A stretch of DNA of 64,000 bases, taken from positions 73,290,268-73,354,267 of the forward strand of contig NC_134847.1 of assembly GCF_965363235.1 (NCBI RefSeq). The letters run 5' to 3'. Numbering within the stretch: the stretch's first letter is position 1; each line of letters opens with the position of its first letter. This document shows positions 1-11,180 of the stretch, in pieces. The notes beneath the pieces were generated by a model. That model did not search any database. It was not told the origin of the DNA and worked only from the letters and a program-made list of their open reading frames with translations. A program made the position numbers and the translations under genes. This DNA comes from Mytilus galloprovincialis. Lineage: Eukaryota; Mollusca; Bivalvia; Mytilida; Mytilidae.

Positions 1-487
1 CTACACCCGGGAATATAGGTTGGACACGGGTTAAATTTTGCAATTTTTATGAATCGTTTATAGCTTTTAACGATTTATTTAAAAGAATGGTTAAATGGGG
101 GGAAAATCTCATTATATGAACTTCGTCCAACTTTTGCAAAGACAAATTGGAGACATCAAGACAGTCCTCTAAATATAAAATGCGAATTGAAGTTTATGTT
201 GCGGAAGTACTCCGAAATAGATCATTTAAAGTCGTCACTTCAGTAAGGTGCAATCACCAATATTAAAAGACTTAATACCAGTTCACAGAATGTTTTACTT
301 GCGATTTGTCCTGCTATTCATGTTATAACTGTCGTGGCCGTAACTTTTCGTCATTATAAACTTGTGTATAAAATGGAGGTAATTGAAAGCCGAATACCAA
401 ACAGCGACAAAAACCGTTTCATCGAATTAATAAAAACCCGGGATTATACTAGCCGTTTTCGCGGACGATCCAGGAGTAGATAACTAT
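1..487. other. non-coding, nothing recognised
   Basis: There is no open frame of note, no splice-bounded coding exon and no repeat family that I can name. The stretch is AT-rich and lies at the window edge, so a larger feature could be cut here. Confidence 0.5.
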
Positions 488-750
488 ATTTTATGTGATC
501 ATTTTTATAAATTTCCTGATACTAAGCTTTGAATATTTCGAAAAACTAAGGATTTTCTTGTCCCAGGAATAGATTATCTTAGCCGTATTTAGCACAACCT
601 TTTGGAATTTTGAATCCTCTATGCTCTTCAACTTTGTATTGTTTGGCTTTATAAATATTTTGATATGAGCGTCACTGATGAGTCTTATGTAGACGAAACG
701 CCTGTCTGGCGTACTAAATGAAAAATCCTGGTACTTTTGATAACTATTAA
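488..750 (+). repeat. dispersed repeat family A, 5'-trimmed copy
   Basis: The copy carries the ordered blocks shared with the copies near 11.5, 28.4, 46.3 and 52.0 kb: a GGATTTTCTTGTCCCAGG block, TTAGCCGTATTT, a GCTCTTCAACTTTGTA block, GAGCGTCACTGATGAGTCTT and finally CCTGGTAC..TTTGATAACTAT. No protein is encoded. I know this as a very common mussel interspersed sequence, but cannot assign a transposon class. Confidence 0.75.
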
Positions 751-950
751 AATGTATATCAGAAGTTAAACACTATATATGACTTGAGAAATAATTCTCA
801 ATCCAAGGTTCAAGAAATTTAAGGGATATTTTTCGACAACCTATGTGCCAGGGAAAATACATTTCTATTCCATGGGTAAAAATGTTTCATTTACTTGCAG
901 AGTGTCAGATATATTTGTATTGGGGTTGAATTAAGATATAAAAATTTTAC

Positions 951-1190
951 AATGACAGATGATATGCACCTTAAAAGTGTTATATTAATGTTATATTAAG
1001 ATGTTTTTGTAGTATAAAATGTATCTTTATGCAATAGCAATATCACATAACAATTTAGTAAAATGACAAATCAGTATGAAAACGTAGCTCCATACTATAT
1101 CCAGATGTCTTCATAGTATTAAATATTATCTTCGAAACACAGTGAAATGACAGAAAAGTATGAAAAGGTAGCTCAATGTTATATCAAAGT
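951..1190. repeat. degenerate leader of the 63-bp array
   Basis: Three diverged, longer units (spacing about 84-110 bp) share AAATGACAG..AGTATGAAAA and GTCTTTATAGTAT words with the regular array that follows. They look like decayed edge monomers. Confidence 0.55.
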
Positions 1191-1662
1191 GTCTTTATAG
1201 TATATAAATGTATCTTAGTGATATATCGAATTGACAGAATAATATAGTCAAATGTCTTTATATTACATAAATGTACCTTAGTGATGTAGCGAATTGACAG
1301 AGTATTATAGTCAAATGTCTTTATAGTATTTAAACGTATCTTAGTGATATAGCGAATTGACAGTGTATTATAGTCAAATGTCGTTATAGTATATAAATGT
1401 ATCTTAGTGATATAGCGAATTGACAGAGTATTATAGTCAAATGTCTTTAGAGTATATAAATGTACCATAGTGATATAGCGAATTGACAGAGTATTATAGT
1501 CAAATGTCTTTATAGTATATAAACGTATCTTAGTGATATAGCGAATTGACAGGGTATTATAGTCAAAAGTCTCTATAGTATATAAACGTATCTTAGTGAT
1601 ATAGCGAATTGACAGAGTATTATAGTCAAATATCTTTAGAGTATAGAACATTTGCTTCATGA
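1190..1662. repeat. 63-bp tandem array, about 7 copies
   Basis: The word GAATTGACAG recurs at 1228, 1291, 1354, 1417, 1480, 1543 and 1606, an exact 63-bp spacing. Units differ by a few substitutions. Because 63 is a multiple of three and the unit lacks a stop in one minus frame, a 158-codon frame stays open across it; that frame is a by-product of periodicity, not a gene. Confidence 0.95.
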
Positions 1663-1721
1663 CATATTTTTAACCTTAATGATATGGTTATTCTTATCAT
1701 AAGGCAGTTGTGGCGTTCCAT

Positions 1722-1852
1722 TGGAGAAGATTTTTCCGGAAATTACAACAATTAAAGAAAATTGTTTAAAAAAAACTAGAAAGAGCAATATCTCCGTAAG
1801 GGGTCAATTGACAGTTTTGGTCTAACTATCTTAATTGTAATACGTAATTTGC
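1722..1852 (-). repeat. fragment of dispersed family F
   Basis: The reverse complement matches the middle of the family F copy at about 23690-23815: a CAAAACTGTCAATTGACCCC block followed by AATTGTTGTAATTTC and an 'AGTCTTCTCC' like block. It is an isolated internal fragment. Confidence 0.65.
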
Positions 1853-2231
1853 TGTATCATGTGAACATTGTTTCTGGAAGCGAGAACTTTTTAGATCGCA
1901 TTTGAAATTTGATGGATATACTGAATTAAACGCTAAGTTGATCATCTGTACAATGCTTAATGATTAATTCAACTGACATCGGTATTCTCAAATTGTTAAG
2001 AATTAAATTTAGCACATTCATTATTCGTATTTTTGCCTTAATCAATATATTTTAAGTGCATCACTAAGGAAAATCAGTCTGTGAACCTAAAAACAATCTT
2101 TTACCCTCTTAGTGTACAAATAAACGTAAACACCAGACTTAATTGACTAAATGAAGTATATTTCAAGTGGTGGTAAAAATTTCAACCAGATCTTTGAAGC
2201 CAGAAATAAGAAAATTACACTTGTTTGAATT
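1853..2231. other. non-coding, nothing recognised
   Basis: AT-rich sequence without coding signal or a repeat that I can identify. Confidence 0.4.
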
Positions 2232-2320
2232 TCTCACTGTATGATCAGTCTCGCTTGTATATTTTGAAACTGTATGATCAGTCTTTATTTCACTGTATTC
2301 TAGTGGTGATTTCAAAGTTA
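2232..2320. repeat. left arm of a distant inverted repeat
   Basis: It contains two copies of ACTGTATGATCAGTCT followed by ACTGTATTCTAG and a GATTTCAA block. The same blocks occur in reverse complement at 4588-4675, about 2.3 kb away. They may be termini of one decayed element or two independent inserts. Confidence 0.55.
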
Positions 2321-2934
2321 TTTACGATACATTAGATGGTGGCATTTTTCTAAATAACACAAATATATTTCAATAAATCCACATCCTAAAAACTTATGAA
2401 ACATGTTTAGCTTAATAGGGTGTACTCGACTTACTACATTAAGTATAAGGATGTTTAAATGTTGTTAAAATAAGAGGAAGGTTTGTTGTGTGTATAAGTT
2501 TCAGAACTGTCCTCCGTTATACTTAAAATTGTACAAACACACAGATCTAGATTTAATTGTTATAAAAAATGGATGTATTTGCACACACTCGAGGCCGTAC
2601 TGTAGTATATAATTGATCACAGTTCCTTCACTTTGTTTTGGAAGTAGAGCTGTCTCTTTGACACCCAATTGCACACCACTTTGTAAAGCGGGTGTTTATA
2701 GTGATAATGAAGTCCGTCTTTCCGTTTGTTCGTTGGACCGGTACAATATGTTTCGCCGGTTTTGTGAGCGCATCTCCTCATAAACTACTTAATATACAAT
2801 GGGGTTTCCAGCCAATTTTAAATGGAGAGAGGGTCCAACCCGGGAGAAAAGGGGATTCCAAATAGATGTTCCCATACAAATGCATTGATGGTTAAAAAAA
2901 GGTTTCAAACCGCCGGATCCCCCTTTTTTTTTGA

Positions 2935-3525
2935 TCCGTCACTGATATGACTATTAATTAATCTTTCTCGGATTCCTTATCATAAATGATAATGACTGTA
3001 TTGTGCACCGTCTATTTCGAATTTAACCCCCTTATGGGGTTTCTTTATATAAGATACGGACTTTGCATCATATGGGGCACCCATCAGGTATTTCCAACAC
3101 CTCCCAAACCAATTATTAAAGTCTTCTGAAATTGCTCCATTTTTAATCAATTAAAGCATTATGCACCTTCTATTTCGAATTTTTGGTGAAAATATTTTTT
3201 ATGTTTCTAAAATACAGACTTTGCCATAGCCTTATATTGGGCGTACCTATTTTATATCCACAAATTCCTTCAGACACTTAACTTAATGAATCTTTTTTAG
3301 ATTCTTTATCAATTGTGCACCTTTTATTTTGATTTTTCGAAAAAATCACTGTTTTCTCTTTCCGTGATAAGGCCTTTTCAACTACCTTATTGGGTGGTAC
3401 CCATCTACAATACGCAACTCTCCTAAACTTACCGTATATTAATAAAACTTTCTCAGATTTTTTATCAAATGATGCCACTCTGCACATATATTTTAGTTTT
3501 TTGGGGGGTTTATTTTTTCAAAAAC
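2935..3525. repeat. degenerate tandem repeat, period about 160 bp, about 4 copies
   Basis: Each unit has a TTGTGCACC..TCTATTTCGAATTT-like anchor (near 3001, 3160, 3314 and 3479), then a 'GACTTTGC' like block, a 'GGGCGTACC/GGGCACCC' like block, and a TTTCTCAGATTCTTTATCA-like tail. Spacing is about 153-164 bp and divergence is strong, so the array is old. Confidence 0.7.
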
Positions 3526-3711
3526 ATGGACTTCAGAAGTGGCGGGGTATAATTTCTTTAATTCTTTTCTCAATACCTCAAGTTTTTAAACAAATCACTG
3601 CATGTTGTATTAAGTTGTAAATATTTAACTTTACATATATTACCTCAAAAAGAAAATGAAATATGATTGCCAATTATACAACTTTCCCTCCGCGACCATA
3701 TGTCGTAAATA

Positions 3712-3786
3712 TAGACAATTATAGGTCAATGTACGCCTTCAACGTGGAGCCTTGACTCACTACACAAAGTTTGCCTCAAATGTCCC
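3712..3786 (-). repeat. fragment of dispersed family B
   Basis: The sequence TTATAGGTCAATGTACGCC..TTCAACGTGGAGCCTTGACTC is the reverse complement of the family B 'GGCTCCGTGTTGAAGGCC' region. It is only a short piece. Confidence 0.55.
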
Positions 3787-4587
3787 CTAAATAAAATAAT
3801 TCATACGAGACAAACTAACGACCATAAATTATATGCAGCGAGGTTATACGTATTTGTTAGATCACACAAACACACACACACCAACACAAACACCGATACA
3901 CACCAACAACCCTTTTTAACCCTGGACAATTGAAACATGAAAAAAAAACGTTTAAATCCCTTTTAAATAAGCTTTACTCGCCAGACCGACAAAATGCCAA
4001 ATTTAAAGCAAACAACAAACGAGCAAAATTGAGGCCAAACAAACTCAAGTACTGTAGGAACTAACTGTAAAATTTTCCTTTAAAAAGTTCATGACCATCT
4101 TTCCAGAACTGTTTAACATCTTGTGAATATCTCATTGCATGTGTGTTACTTTTTGAGAACCTTTTAACGACGTCTGAGAATAGCAGAAAAGCAATGTTAT
4201 TCATAGGAAGCTTGTTCTAGTTTATCAATGTATGGAACTTCACATACATATCTTGTTTATTGTAACCTTTCAAATTTATGTTATCATCAATTGGTCAACG
4301 GCGGACGGTGTAAATAGTCTTTAAAAATGTAAAAGCTAAAAAAAAATAACTGTAACGACACACTATTACAAAGCCCACAAGCAAATCATGTATTGCTTTT
4401 TAGGCATTTGATTTTAAATCAGACTGACGGAACAAAAATACAATTACTTTGCAGTTTACAAAAATCATCAGAACTATATTTATATGGTCTAATGAAAGAT
4501 ATTACACGTTACAATTCCCTGGACAGTTCATAATATCACATATACACGTATATACCTTCAAATTGCCATTGTTTTTTTCTTTTTTCT
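3787..4587. other. non-coding; short CA-rich tract
   Basis: A CA-rich stretch lies at about 3866-3902. Otherwise no gene or named repeat is visible. Short open frames here lack any domain or splice support. Confidence 0.4.
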
Positions 4588-4675
4588 TCTTCAAAATCAC
4601 GACTGGTCATACAGTCAAAAAAATTGAAATCGCTTCTAGAATACAGTAATTTGTAGACTGATCATACAGTAATTT
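4588..4675. repeat. right arm of the distant inverted repeat
   Basis: Reverse complement of the 2232-2320 arm: ACTGTATGATCAGTCT, then ACTGTATTCTAG, then GATTTCAA, with one ACTGTATGACCAGTC variant. See the left arm. Confidence 0.55.
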
Positions 4676-5149
4676 ATTTTGGGATCCTCAAGGAAAACAT
4701 ATTTTTTATGGGAAATACGAATTTTCTACTTTAATACGAAAAGAATATTGAAACAGTATATATTTAACTGTAAACTGATGCAAATATTTGCAATAAAGGA
4801 TTATTTGCTTTGTACTACGAGAGCAAAATTGTCCATCGATTTCACTTTTTTCTATCAAGTTGGAATGATGCACACGTATATTTTGTGTTCTAGTGCATGT
4901 TTTTGTTACAGTTACACATATTTATGATGCTATACATACCTTGAAGATGTTCAAAGCACTTTATAGATATAGGTGTAAACAAATGATGAGAAAAGTCACC
5001 GTAGGCAAAACCGTTCTGTTAGCCAGTCGGAAATCATCGCTTCGAAAATCGCGACTTCCGGATAGCGTACAGAATAGTATCTTCACTGTGTAGTTTATCC
5101 CTATGAATAATTATATTTTTGAGAAGAACCACAAACTGCAGAATTTGCC

Positions 5150-5925
5150 AATTCAGGGGTAACGGGCTGTCTTATTTGTCATTTCATGGATCAGTGAACA
5201 AGGTTAAGTTTTGGTGGTCAGATACTATAAGCAACAGGTCTAGTATATTTGGTGTATGGAAGGACTGTAAGGTGTACATGTCCAACTGGCAGGTGTCATC
5301 TGACCTTGACCTCATTTTCATGGTTCAATGGTTATAGTTAGGCTTTTGTGTTTTTGTCTGTTTTTCTTATACTATATGCAATAGGTCTTCCATATTTGGT
5401 GTATAGAATGATTATAAGGTGAACATGCCTAGCTGGCAGGTGTCATGTGACCTTGAAATCATTTTCATTGTTCAGTGGTGACGTTAAGTTTTTGAGTGTT
5501 GGTCTTTTTTTCTGATACTATATGCAATAGGACAACTTTATTTGGTGCATGGAAATATTTTAAGATCTATATGTCAGTCGTGCAGATTTTTTTTTACCTT
5601 GACCTCATTTTCACGGTTCATTGCTCAGTGTTCAGTGTTAAGTTTTTGTGTTTTGGTCTGTTTTTCTTAAACTATAAGCAATAGGTCAACTACAGTTGTT
5701 GTCTGGAAGTATTGTTAGCTGTACATGCCTGCCTGGCATGGTTCATCTGACCTTGACCTCCTTTGCATAGTTCATTGGTCAATGTTTATAGTTTTCTTGC
5801 TTAATGTTAAGTGTATGTAACAGTTGTAATAAAGCTTATACATATTTAAGAATATCTATGTAATATCAATGATAAGTAAAGAAGGCGAGACATTTCAGCG
5901 TTTGCACTCTTGTTATATATTCGTT
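5150..5925 (+). repeat. about 150-bp tandem satellite, 4-5 copies, with terminal tail
   Basis: The anchor GACCTTGACCTCATTTT recurs at about 5302, 5449, 5595 and 5749 (spacing 146-154 bp). Each unit also holds a 'CTGGCAGGTGTCATCTG' block and ACTATATGCAATAGGTC. The array is followed by a tail ending GGCGAGACATTTCAGCG..TGCACTCTTG. From memory this resembles the widespread bivalve 160-bp satellite class (BIV160-like), which is often embedded in mobile elements. The family name is tentative; the periodicity is directly visible. Confidence 0.75.
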
Positions 5926-6016
5926 TAATGTGCTTAAGTTTTGACTGTGTTTTAGAATTTCCATCCGAGATCTGTATTTTTGGTTATTCTACTTTTTATT
6001 AATTCTAAATCTCTTA

Positions 6017-6121
<105 letters not shown>

Positions 6122-6289
6122 TCTAAAGATTTGCACTACGGTACTGATATACGATGTTATAATACGAAAATGTTGTTATTAAATCGTGTTGACAAATATG
6201 TCGGCTCAACAAATGGCCTTTTTCAAGTGTCACAAGTTTTAACTATATTGATACATAATGTATAAGGTGTAAAAATAGATCAGTAATAA

Positions 6290-7062
6290 TACAGGTAAGT
6301 TTTGGTAGATTGATTTTAATCCAAAATCCTGAATATCATAATATAAACAAAACACTATAATTCAATATACGTGACTGTGTATATTAACAATAAAAATGAG
6401 TGAAAAACAAAACTGTTAGTATTTCTTATTGATGCCGTTTGGCTGATGTACATTAAGTTCCTTTATCCAAAAGCTTTCCCGAACCTGTCGCTGGGCATCA
6501 CTCCAGTGAATGTTCTGTTCAATCACTAGAATTAAAATATATATATATATGAAATATGAATATATTGCAGTAGTTATGTCCAAGTCAATATTCCGGAACA
6601 TTGTGTTTCTGTTTTACAAACTCGGTTTCTGTGTGTAAATGTCATGCTATGCATCAATAATTAAGTGGGACAATAACTATTCTTACGGCGTGAATCCCTG
6701 GGGGTTCATGCATATATATTAGTTAGGAATATGGTCGATGGAGGAATATTCGGAAGCTGAATTGTTGTTCATTCGGAACATTTTTTTTTATCTGTATCAG
6801 CTTCTTGCAATTAAAGGCAATTAATATCTCTTATTAGTTGACTAGTTCGCCATGCCTCATTAATTGTGTTTAGATTAATTTGATGAATTTTTAGAAGGAG
6901 GTACAATAACCGTGTTTTGAAATTTTACGTCTAGAAATCTATTTCTTATTTTTCTATACAGATGTTCAACTTCATCTTTTGTTATATTATATCGGATATC
7001 ATTAGTGAAATATCGATCTGTGAAAAGTTCTCTATTGCGACGTTTTAAATATATTAAATAGA
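6290..7062 (+). repeat. distant third copy of the 32-40 kb duplicated segment
   Basis: Blocks such as TCAATATTCCGGAACATTGT, GTCATGCTATGCA, GGGACAATAACTATTCTTA, TTAGTTCGCCATG and a final TCTCTATTGCGACGTTTTAA occur in the same order and orientation at about 36000-36840, and partly at 32160-33250. It is non-coding and diverged. Confidence 0.75.
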
Positions 7063-7440
7063 ATACTAGTGCAATAGAGAACGTGTCAATTAGTATGAGA
7101 CATTAATGTTACATACCGACCAATCATTAATACGTCTAATTCTCCAACTAGACGCATGCAAGATTACTTGATATAACAATTTAACTATACTTGAAAATGA
7201 ATAACTGTGACAAGATACAGACGATTTTATTTGATGGACAAATAAATTATAGGAGCATGGGTAAACATGCACAAATAGAAATCTTCGGTAAGTTCCAATG
7301 GAGAGAAAACATCAAATTACATTGTAAATATATATAGAAATGACGATTTTTTGGTCTTCACTGGCAAATAAGAGCAAGTTGAAGATTTCTTTAACATAAG
7401 TGAACGAAATTGACACTCTAATTGTGTTCACATATCATGT
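7063..7440. other. non-coding, nothing recognised
   Basis: AT-rich sequence without coding or repeat signal that I can name. Confidence 0.4.
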
Positions 7441-7444
7441 GTCG

Positions 7445-7790
7445 ACATTTAGAATTGAGAATTGAAATGGGGTGTGTGTCATAGAGACAACAACCCGACC
7501 AAAGAGCAGACAATAGCAGAAGGCTAACCATGGGTCTTCAATGCAGCGAGAAACTCCCGCACCCGGGGGCGTGCTTCATCTAGCCCCTTTACAAGAATGT
7601 ATCCTAGTTTAGTGATACTGGACGTCATACCAAACTCTAAAATATACAGAAACAACTATAATTAAAAATCATACAAAACTAACAAAGGACAGAGACTCCT
7701 GACTTGGAACAGGTGCAAAATGCGGCAGTGTTAAATATGTTTTTGATATCTCAACCCTCCCCTACATGCCCTATACATCTAGCCAAAGTA
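7445..7790 (-). repeat. family E retroelement 3' end, 5'-truncated
   Basis: On the minus strand it runs from a GTATAGGG..GAGGGTTGAGAT-like block through CCAAGTCAGGAG..CTCTG, CTGAACTAG and CACCCGG..GAAGACC to the 'GGTCGGGTTGTTGTCTCT' terminal block near 7450-7500. It is the same tail as at 25750-26102 and 38539-38900. Only the 3' portion is present. Confidence 0.8.
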
Positions 7791-8800
7791 TTAAGAATAA
7801 ACACAAATACAGCCACTTTCATTTCAGATGGAAACCGTCTACAATTTTACAAAAATGCTTAAATTGTGAAGATTTCAGTAATTTAGGATCACTTAATGAT
7901 GCTAGAACCCAATATATGTGCATTGTATTGTCAAAAACAGCCCATATGTTTGTAACAGAAGCATTCTACTTGCCAATAAATAACTAAAAGTTAACATTTT
8001 AGCAATTTTGTAAAACAGCTATATTTTGAGGCCAAAAAGGGGTCTTACTGGACCTACTCCTTTACTCTAACTTTAATCATTGTTTTTATAACTCCTGGGA
8101 ATTTTGGATCAGTCAAAAGGAAGTCAAATTTTTTTTTTGGTTTACTTGGTAATTTTTTATTATTTGTTATAATTCAACCTTTTATCTCTAGAACTAAACG
8201 AAGAAGCTATTTCAAAAACTGCTTTCTAGACGATAAATATAAAAAGTCTGCATTTTGTAGATAACAAACAAGTGAGATTTTCATTTTCCATGGAATGATC
8301 CTTCAAAGAGTTGTCATGACAACTATTAAAGACAGACAACTTACCACTCCATGCTTTAAAGTTGTAGATATGAATAAGTAAAACATTTCTGAAGGTATAC
8401 GAGACATAACTCTAGCTCTTTTTAATCATGTGCTTGTATCAATAAGTAAAAAGCACTTGTATAAGTATGACCCCTTACTGTACGATGAAAGAAACGAAAA
8501 GAATGGCATGCATATTGAGAGTGGTTACAAGGGACCACTAGGAACTTTTATTAGAATACAATAAAAAAAAACCAAAACATTAAAAACCACAGTAATTCTT
8601 GAAAGTAAAAATAATAAGTTTGCTTTTAAAATAATATACAGTGGACTCTCTTTTTGCAAAAATCTACTGAACAGTGATAAAGTTAGTGTTAACCGGAGTT
8701 CAATTTAAGATGAGCACAGGTAAAAGCAATCAAAGGGAGGCAACTATAATTTTGCTAGCTAATACGATTTGCTTAACAGGCTGATCTGATCACAATTTGT
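7791..8800. other. non-coding, nothing firm recognised
   Basis: A 73-codon open frame at 7766-7987 begins inside the family E relic and has no recognisable domain. The rest is AT-rich and non-coding. Confidence 0.35.
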
Positions 8801-8936
8801 ACTTATTTTATCGTGTTCAGCTTTAGGGTTTGCTAATTGTTGAAGGCCGTACGGTGACCTTTAGTTATTGTTTTGTATCATAAGGTCTCTGGTGGAGAGT
8901 TGTCTCATTGGCAATCATACAACATCTTCATTTTTA
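8801..8936 (+). repeat. dispersed family B, variant subfamily
   Basis: It carries TTGTTGAAGGCCGTACGGTGACC, a 'GGTCTCTGGTGGAGAGTTG' block and CTCATTGGCAATCATAC..CATCTTC at the 3' end. The same variant occurs at 16320-16505, 18485-18610 and 41290-41435. Confidence 0.75.
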
Positions 8937-9254
8937 ATTATTTTTTTTCTCATCTCCAATAGAATAGGGAATATTTATTTCTCAATATATCTACAGTTTA
9001 CGTCTTTAAAATGCATTTCTGAAAAGAACTCTTGTAGTTGATATGATATATATAAGAGAGCCCTTTTCTCACTCAATATGAAATCTCAGGTCTCTCATCA
9101 CCTGAAAAAATAAATTCTGATGTAACGATTGAAATACCTTGGCCAACTTTTGCAGCAGTTTTGACAGCCATTTTTATGATTTGTAATACTTTAAATATAC
9201 AAAACGAGCTATAGTTTGAATTTTTATTGGGGTAAGAATTTGGATGCAAATTAA

Positions 9255-9733
9255 AACTGTGCCCCTCTACTTGCCGACTTGTTTCTTTATTATTTTGAGG
9301 CTGACTTCATGCAGGAACTTCTTAGGAAGAAAGATAAGAAGTTAGCAATATCCTTTAACTCTACTTTTCGCTATATAGATGATGTTCTTTCACTAAATAA
9401 TTCAAAATTTGGTGACTATGTGGAACGCATCTATCCAATCGAGCTAGAGATAAAGTATACTACAGATACAGTTAAGTCGGCCTCATATCTTGACTTACAT
9501 CTAGAAATTGACAATGAGGGTCGGTTGAAAACAAAACTTTACGACAAAAGAGATGATTTCAACTTTCCAATTGTGAACTTTCCATTTCTAAGTAGCAACA
9601 TTCCAGCAGCACCTGCATACGGGGTATATACCTCCCAATTGATACGATATTCCCGTGCTTGCATTTCCTATCATGATTTTCTTGATAGAGGGTTGCTGCT
9701 CACAAGGAAGCTATTAAACCAAGAGTTTGTAAG
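9255..9733 (+). pseudogene. reverse transcriptase fragment of a non-LTR/Penelope-like retroelement
   Basis: This is the best preserved of several relics of one reverse-transcriptase family. The frame reads NCAPLLADLFLYYFEADF, then a catalytic-type FRYIDDV box (YxDD), YLDLHLE, YDKRDDFNFPIVNFPFL and SQLIRYSRAC, and ends inside LLTRKLLNQEF. An in-frame TAA precedes the fragment at 9252, and no ATG start is needed because the copy is a 5'-truncated piece of a longer polyprotein. At about 9733 the protein similarity stops abruptly and family D sequence begins, so the open frame to 9758 ends in foreign sequence. RT activity is not expected. Placement as Penelope-like versus LINE is unresolved: the motif order is visible, the class is an inference. 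Confidence 0.8.
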
Positions 9734-10205
9734 TTACGTAACGCGTCACAGGTTTTGATATCCTGTGATGTTTGTCGTTGATGGAATATGTTCGTTGATG
9801 TTACGCATGTGGTATCGACTATTATACTATTTATTTGTGTGTTTTTCTGTAATGAATATTCTTGCTTGTGTTTGTGTTGTGTTTCTGTCACGTAGTGTTG
9901 TCATTTTATTAATATATTATTTAACATTGTTATAAAGCAGAGGGTTGGCTAGCTATTAAACCAGTTTCAACCCACCATGTTCTTAAAATGTACCAAATGA
10001 AGAATATGGCAGTTGTTGAGAAAAAGTTCGTTTCTATGAATGTTAGCGGGTTTTTTGTGTCGTTTTTTTTCGCACTTCAGTGTTCCTGTAGTTCCTTGTC
10101 CTCTTATAGTTTATGTGTTTTTTTTCGATTTTATTGGTAACTCGGATATATTTTCTTTCAATCAAGTTATGACTTTTGGACACCGGTATACTTCTGTTGC
10201 CTTTA
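9733..10205 (+). repeat. dispersed family D, long copy
   Basis: It runs from a TTACGTAACGCGTCACAGG block through AACATTGTTATAAAG, an AACCCACCAT block, GAATATGGCAGTTGTTG and a CTTCAGTGTTCCTGT block to the CCGGTATACTTCTGTTGCC end. It is non-coding and directly abuts the RT relic. Confidence 0.75.
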
Positions 10206-10705
10206 ATCACATGAGGCCACGACATGTTAAAGCGTTAAACAATTCATACAAGAAAACCGAAGCCCTGATTAATGATAGAAAATGTACGAAAAAAAAAAAT
10301 AAACAGTTACCAACGACAACATTTTAAAAATTAATATAAATTATGTACAAATATTATCAACTATTATCTGGAAACTAAATACAATTGATGGATTCTAATA
10401 GTGACATGCATATACCAACTGCTAACAAAACTGCATGACAAAGATGTTAATGTGTTTGCCCGTTGATAATCAATAAATATGACAAACGTTTAAACATATC
10501 GGTAACATTTTCGTTAAAATATTTAATAAACATCGTTATGAATGACGCAAAACCGGTTTATTTAATTCAAGTTATCGTTTGGGAATTGATAGATAGATAG
10601 TGTATTCTCATAAAACCATGCAAGTACAAATGTTACAGAGAAGTTAAAGAAATAATATACATAATAACAAAAATAAAAATGCATTAAAAATAATTAATAA
10701 CGCCG
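10206..10705. other. upstream region of the lectin gene
   Basis: About 500 bp of AT-rich sequence without a repeat that I can name. It likely holds the lectin promoter because the TATA-like motif and the first exon follow. Confidence 0.35.
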
Positions 10706-10713
10706 TATATATA
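10706..10713 (+). promoter_or_regulatory. possible TATA box of the lectin gene
   Basis: TATATATA in the context CCGTATATATACAG, about 155 bp upstream of the lectin start codon. In an AT-rich genome such a match is weak evidence; the single uninterrupted match in a GC-bordered context is what makes it plausible. Confidence 0.3.
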
Positions 10714-10868
10714 CAGTGTCACATTGAATGTGTTCAATCGGTAATTCTGGGATCAATTAGCTAGTAGTCTACTCTTTATTTTAAGGTACGGAATCGACCG
10801 AGTTGAAACGGATGAGAATGTGTTAAAAACGATAGATTTGATTTCTAGCTGATAATCATACACTAACT

Positions 10869-11180
10869 ATGGATGTTTTTACAGTAGTGGTATTTCTCTT
10901 TAATGTTGGAGTTGCATATTTTCAGCAATGCACCGTCAAAACATTACGTGTAGATGCAGATAAGACTGGGGCTAGGTTAAAAGGATATAACTATATAACT
11001 TTTTCCAATATTGGTCCGAATGCATGTTACAATGAATGTATCCGAAGAACAAAATGCCGCTCATTTAACTACAACAGTATAACACGAAGATGTGACATTA
11101 ACAAAATGTCTAGTAGCTCAGAAACAGATTTTGTTGACGAAACAAATTGTGTTTATGTTGATATGACACAATACAGAGGG
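10869..11180 (+). CDS. lectin exon 1: signal peptide and PAN/apple domain
   Basis: It encodes residues 1-104. ATG in the context CTATGG is the first in frame. The six-Cys PAN pattern is contained in this one exon. The donor is GGG|GTGAGT at 11181; reading past it adds ten unrelated residues and a stop, which is why a bare ORF call ends at 11213. Confidence 0.92.

Noticed and set aside
1184-1660. 158-codon minus-strand open frame with repetitive FDYNTLSIRYIT units
   Set aside because: It arises from a 63-bp tandem array; the repeat period keeps the frame open. No start context, domain or splice evidence.
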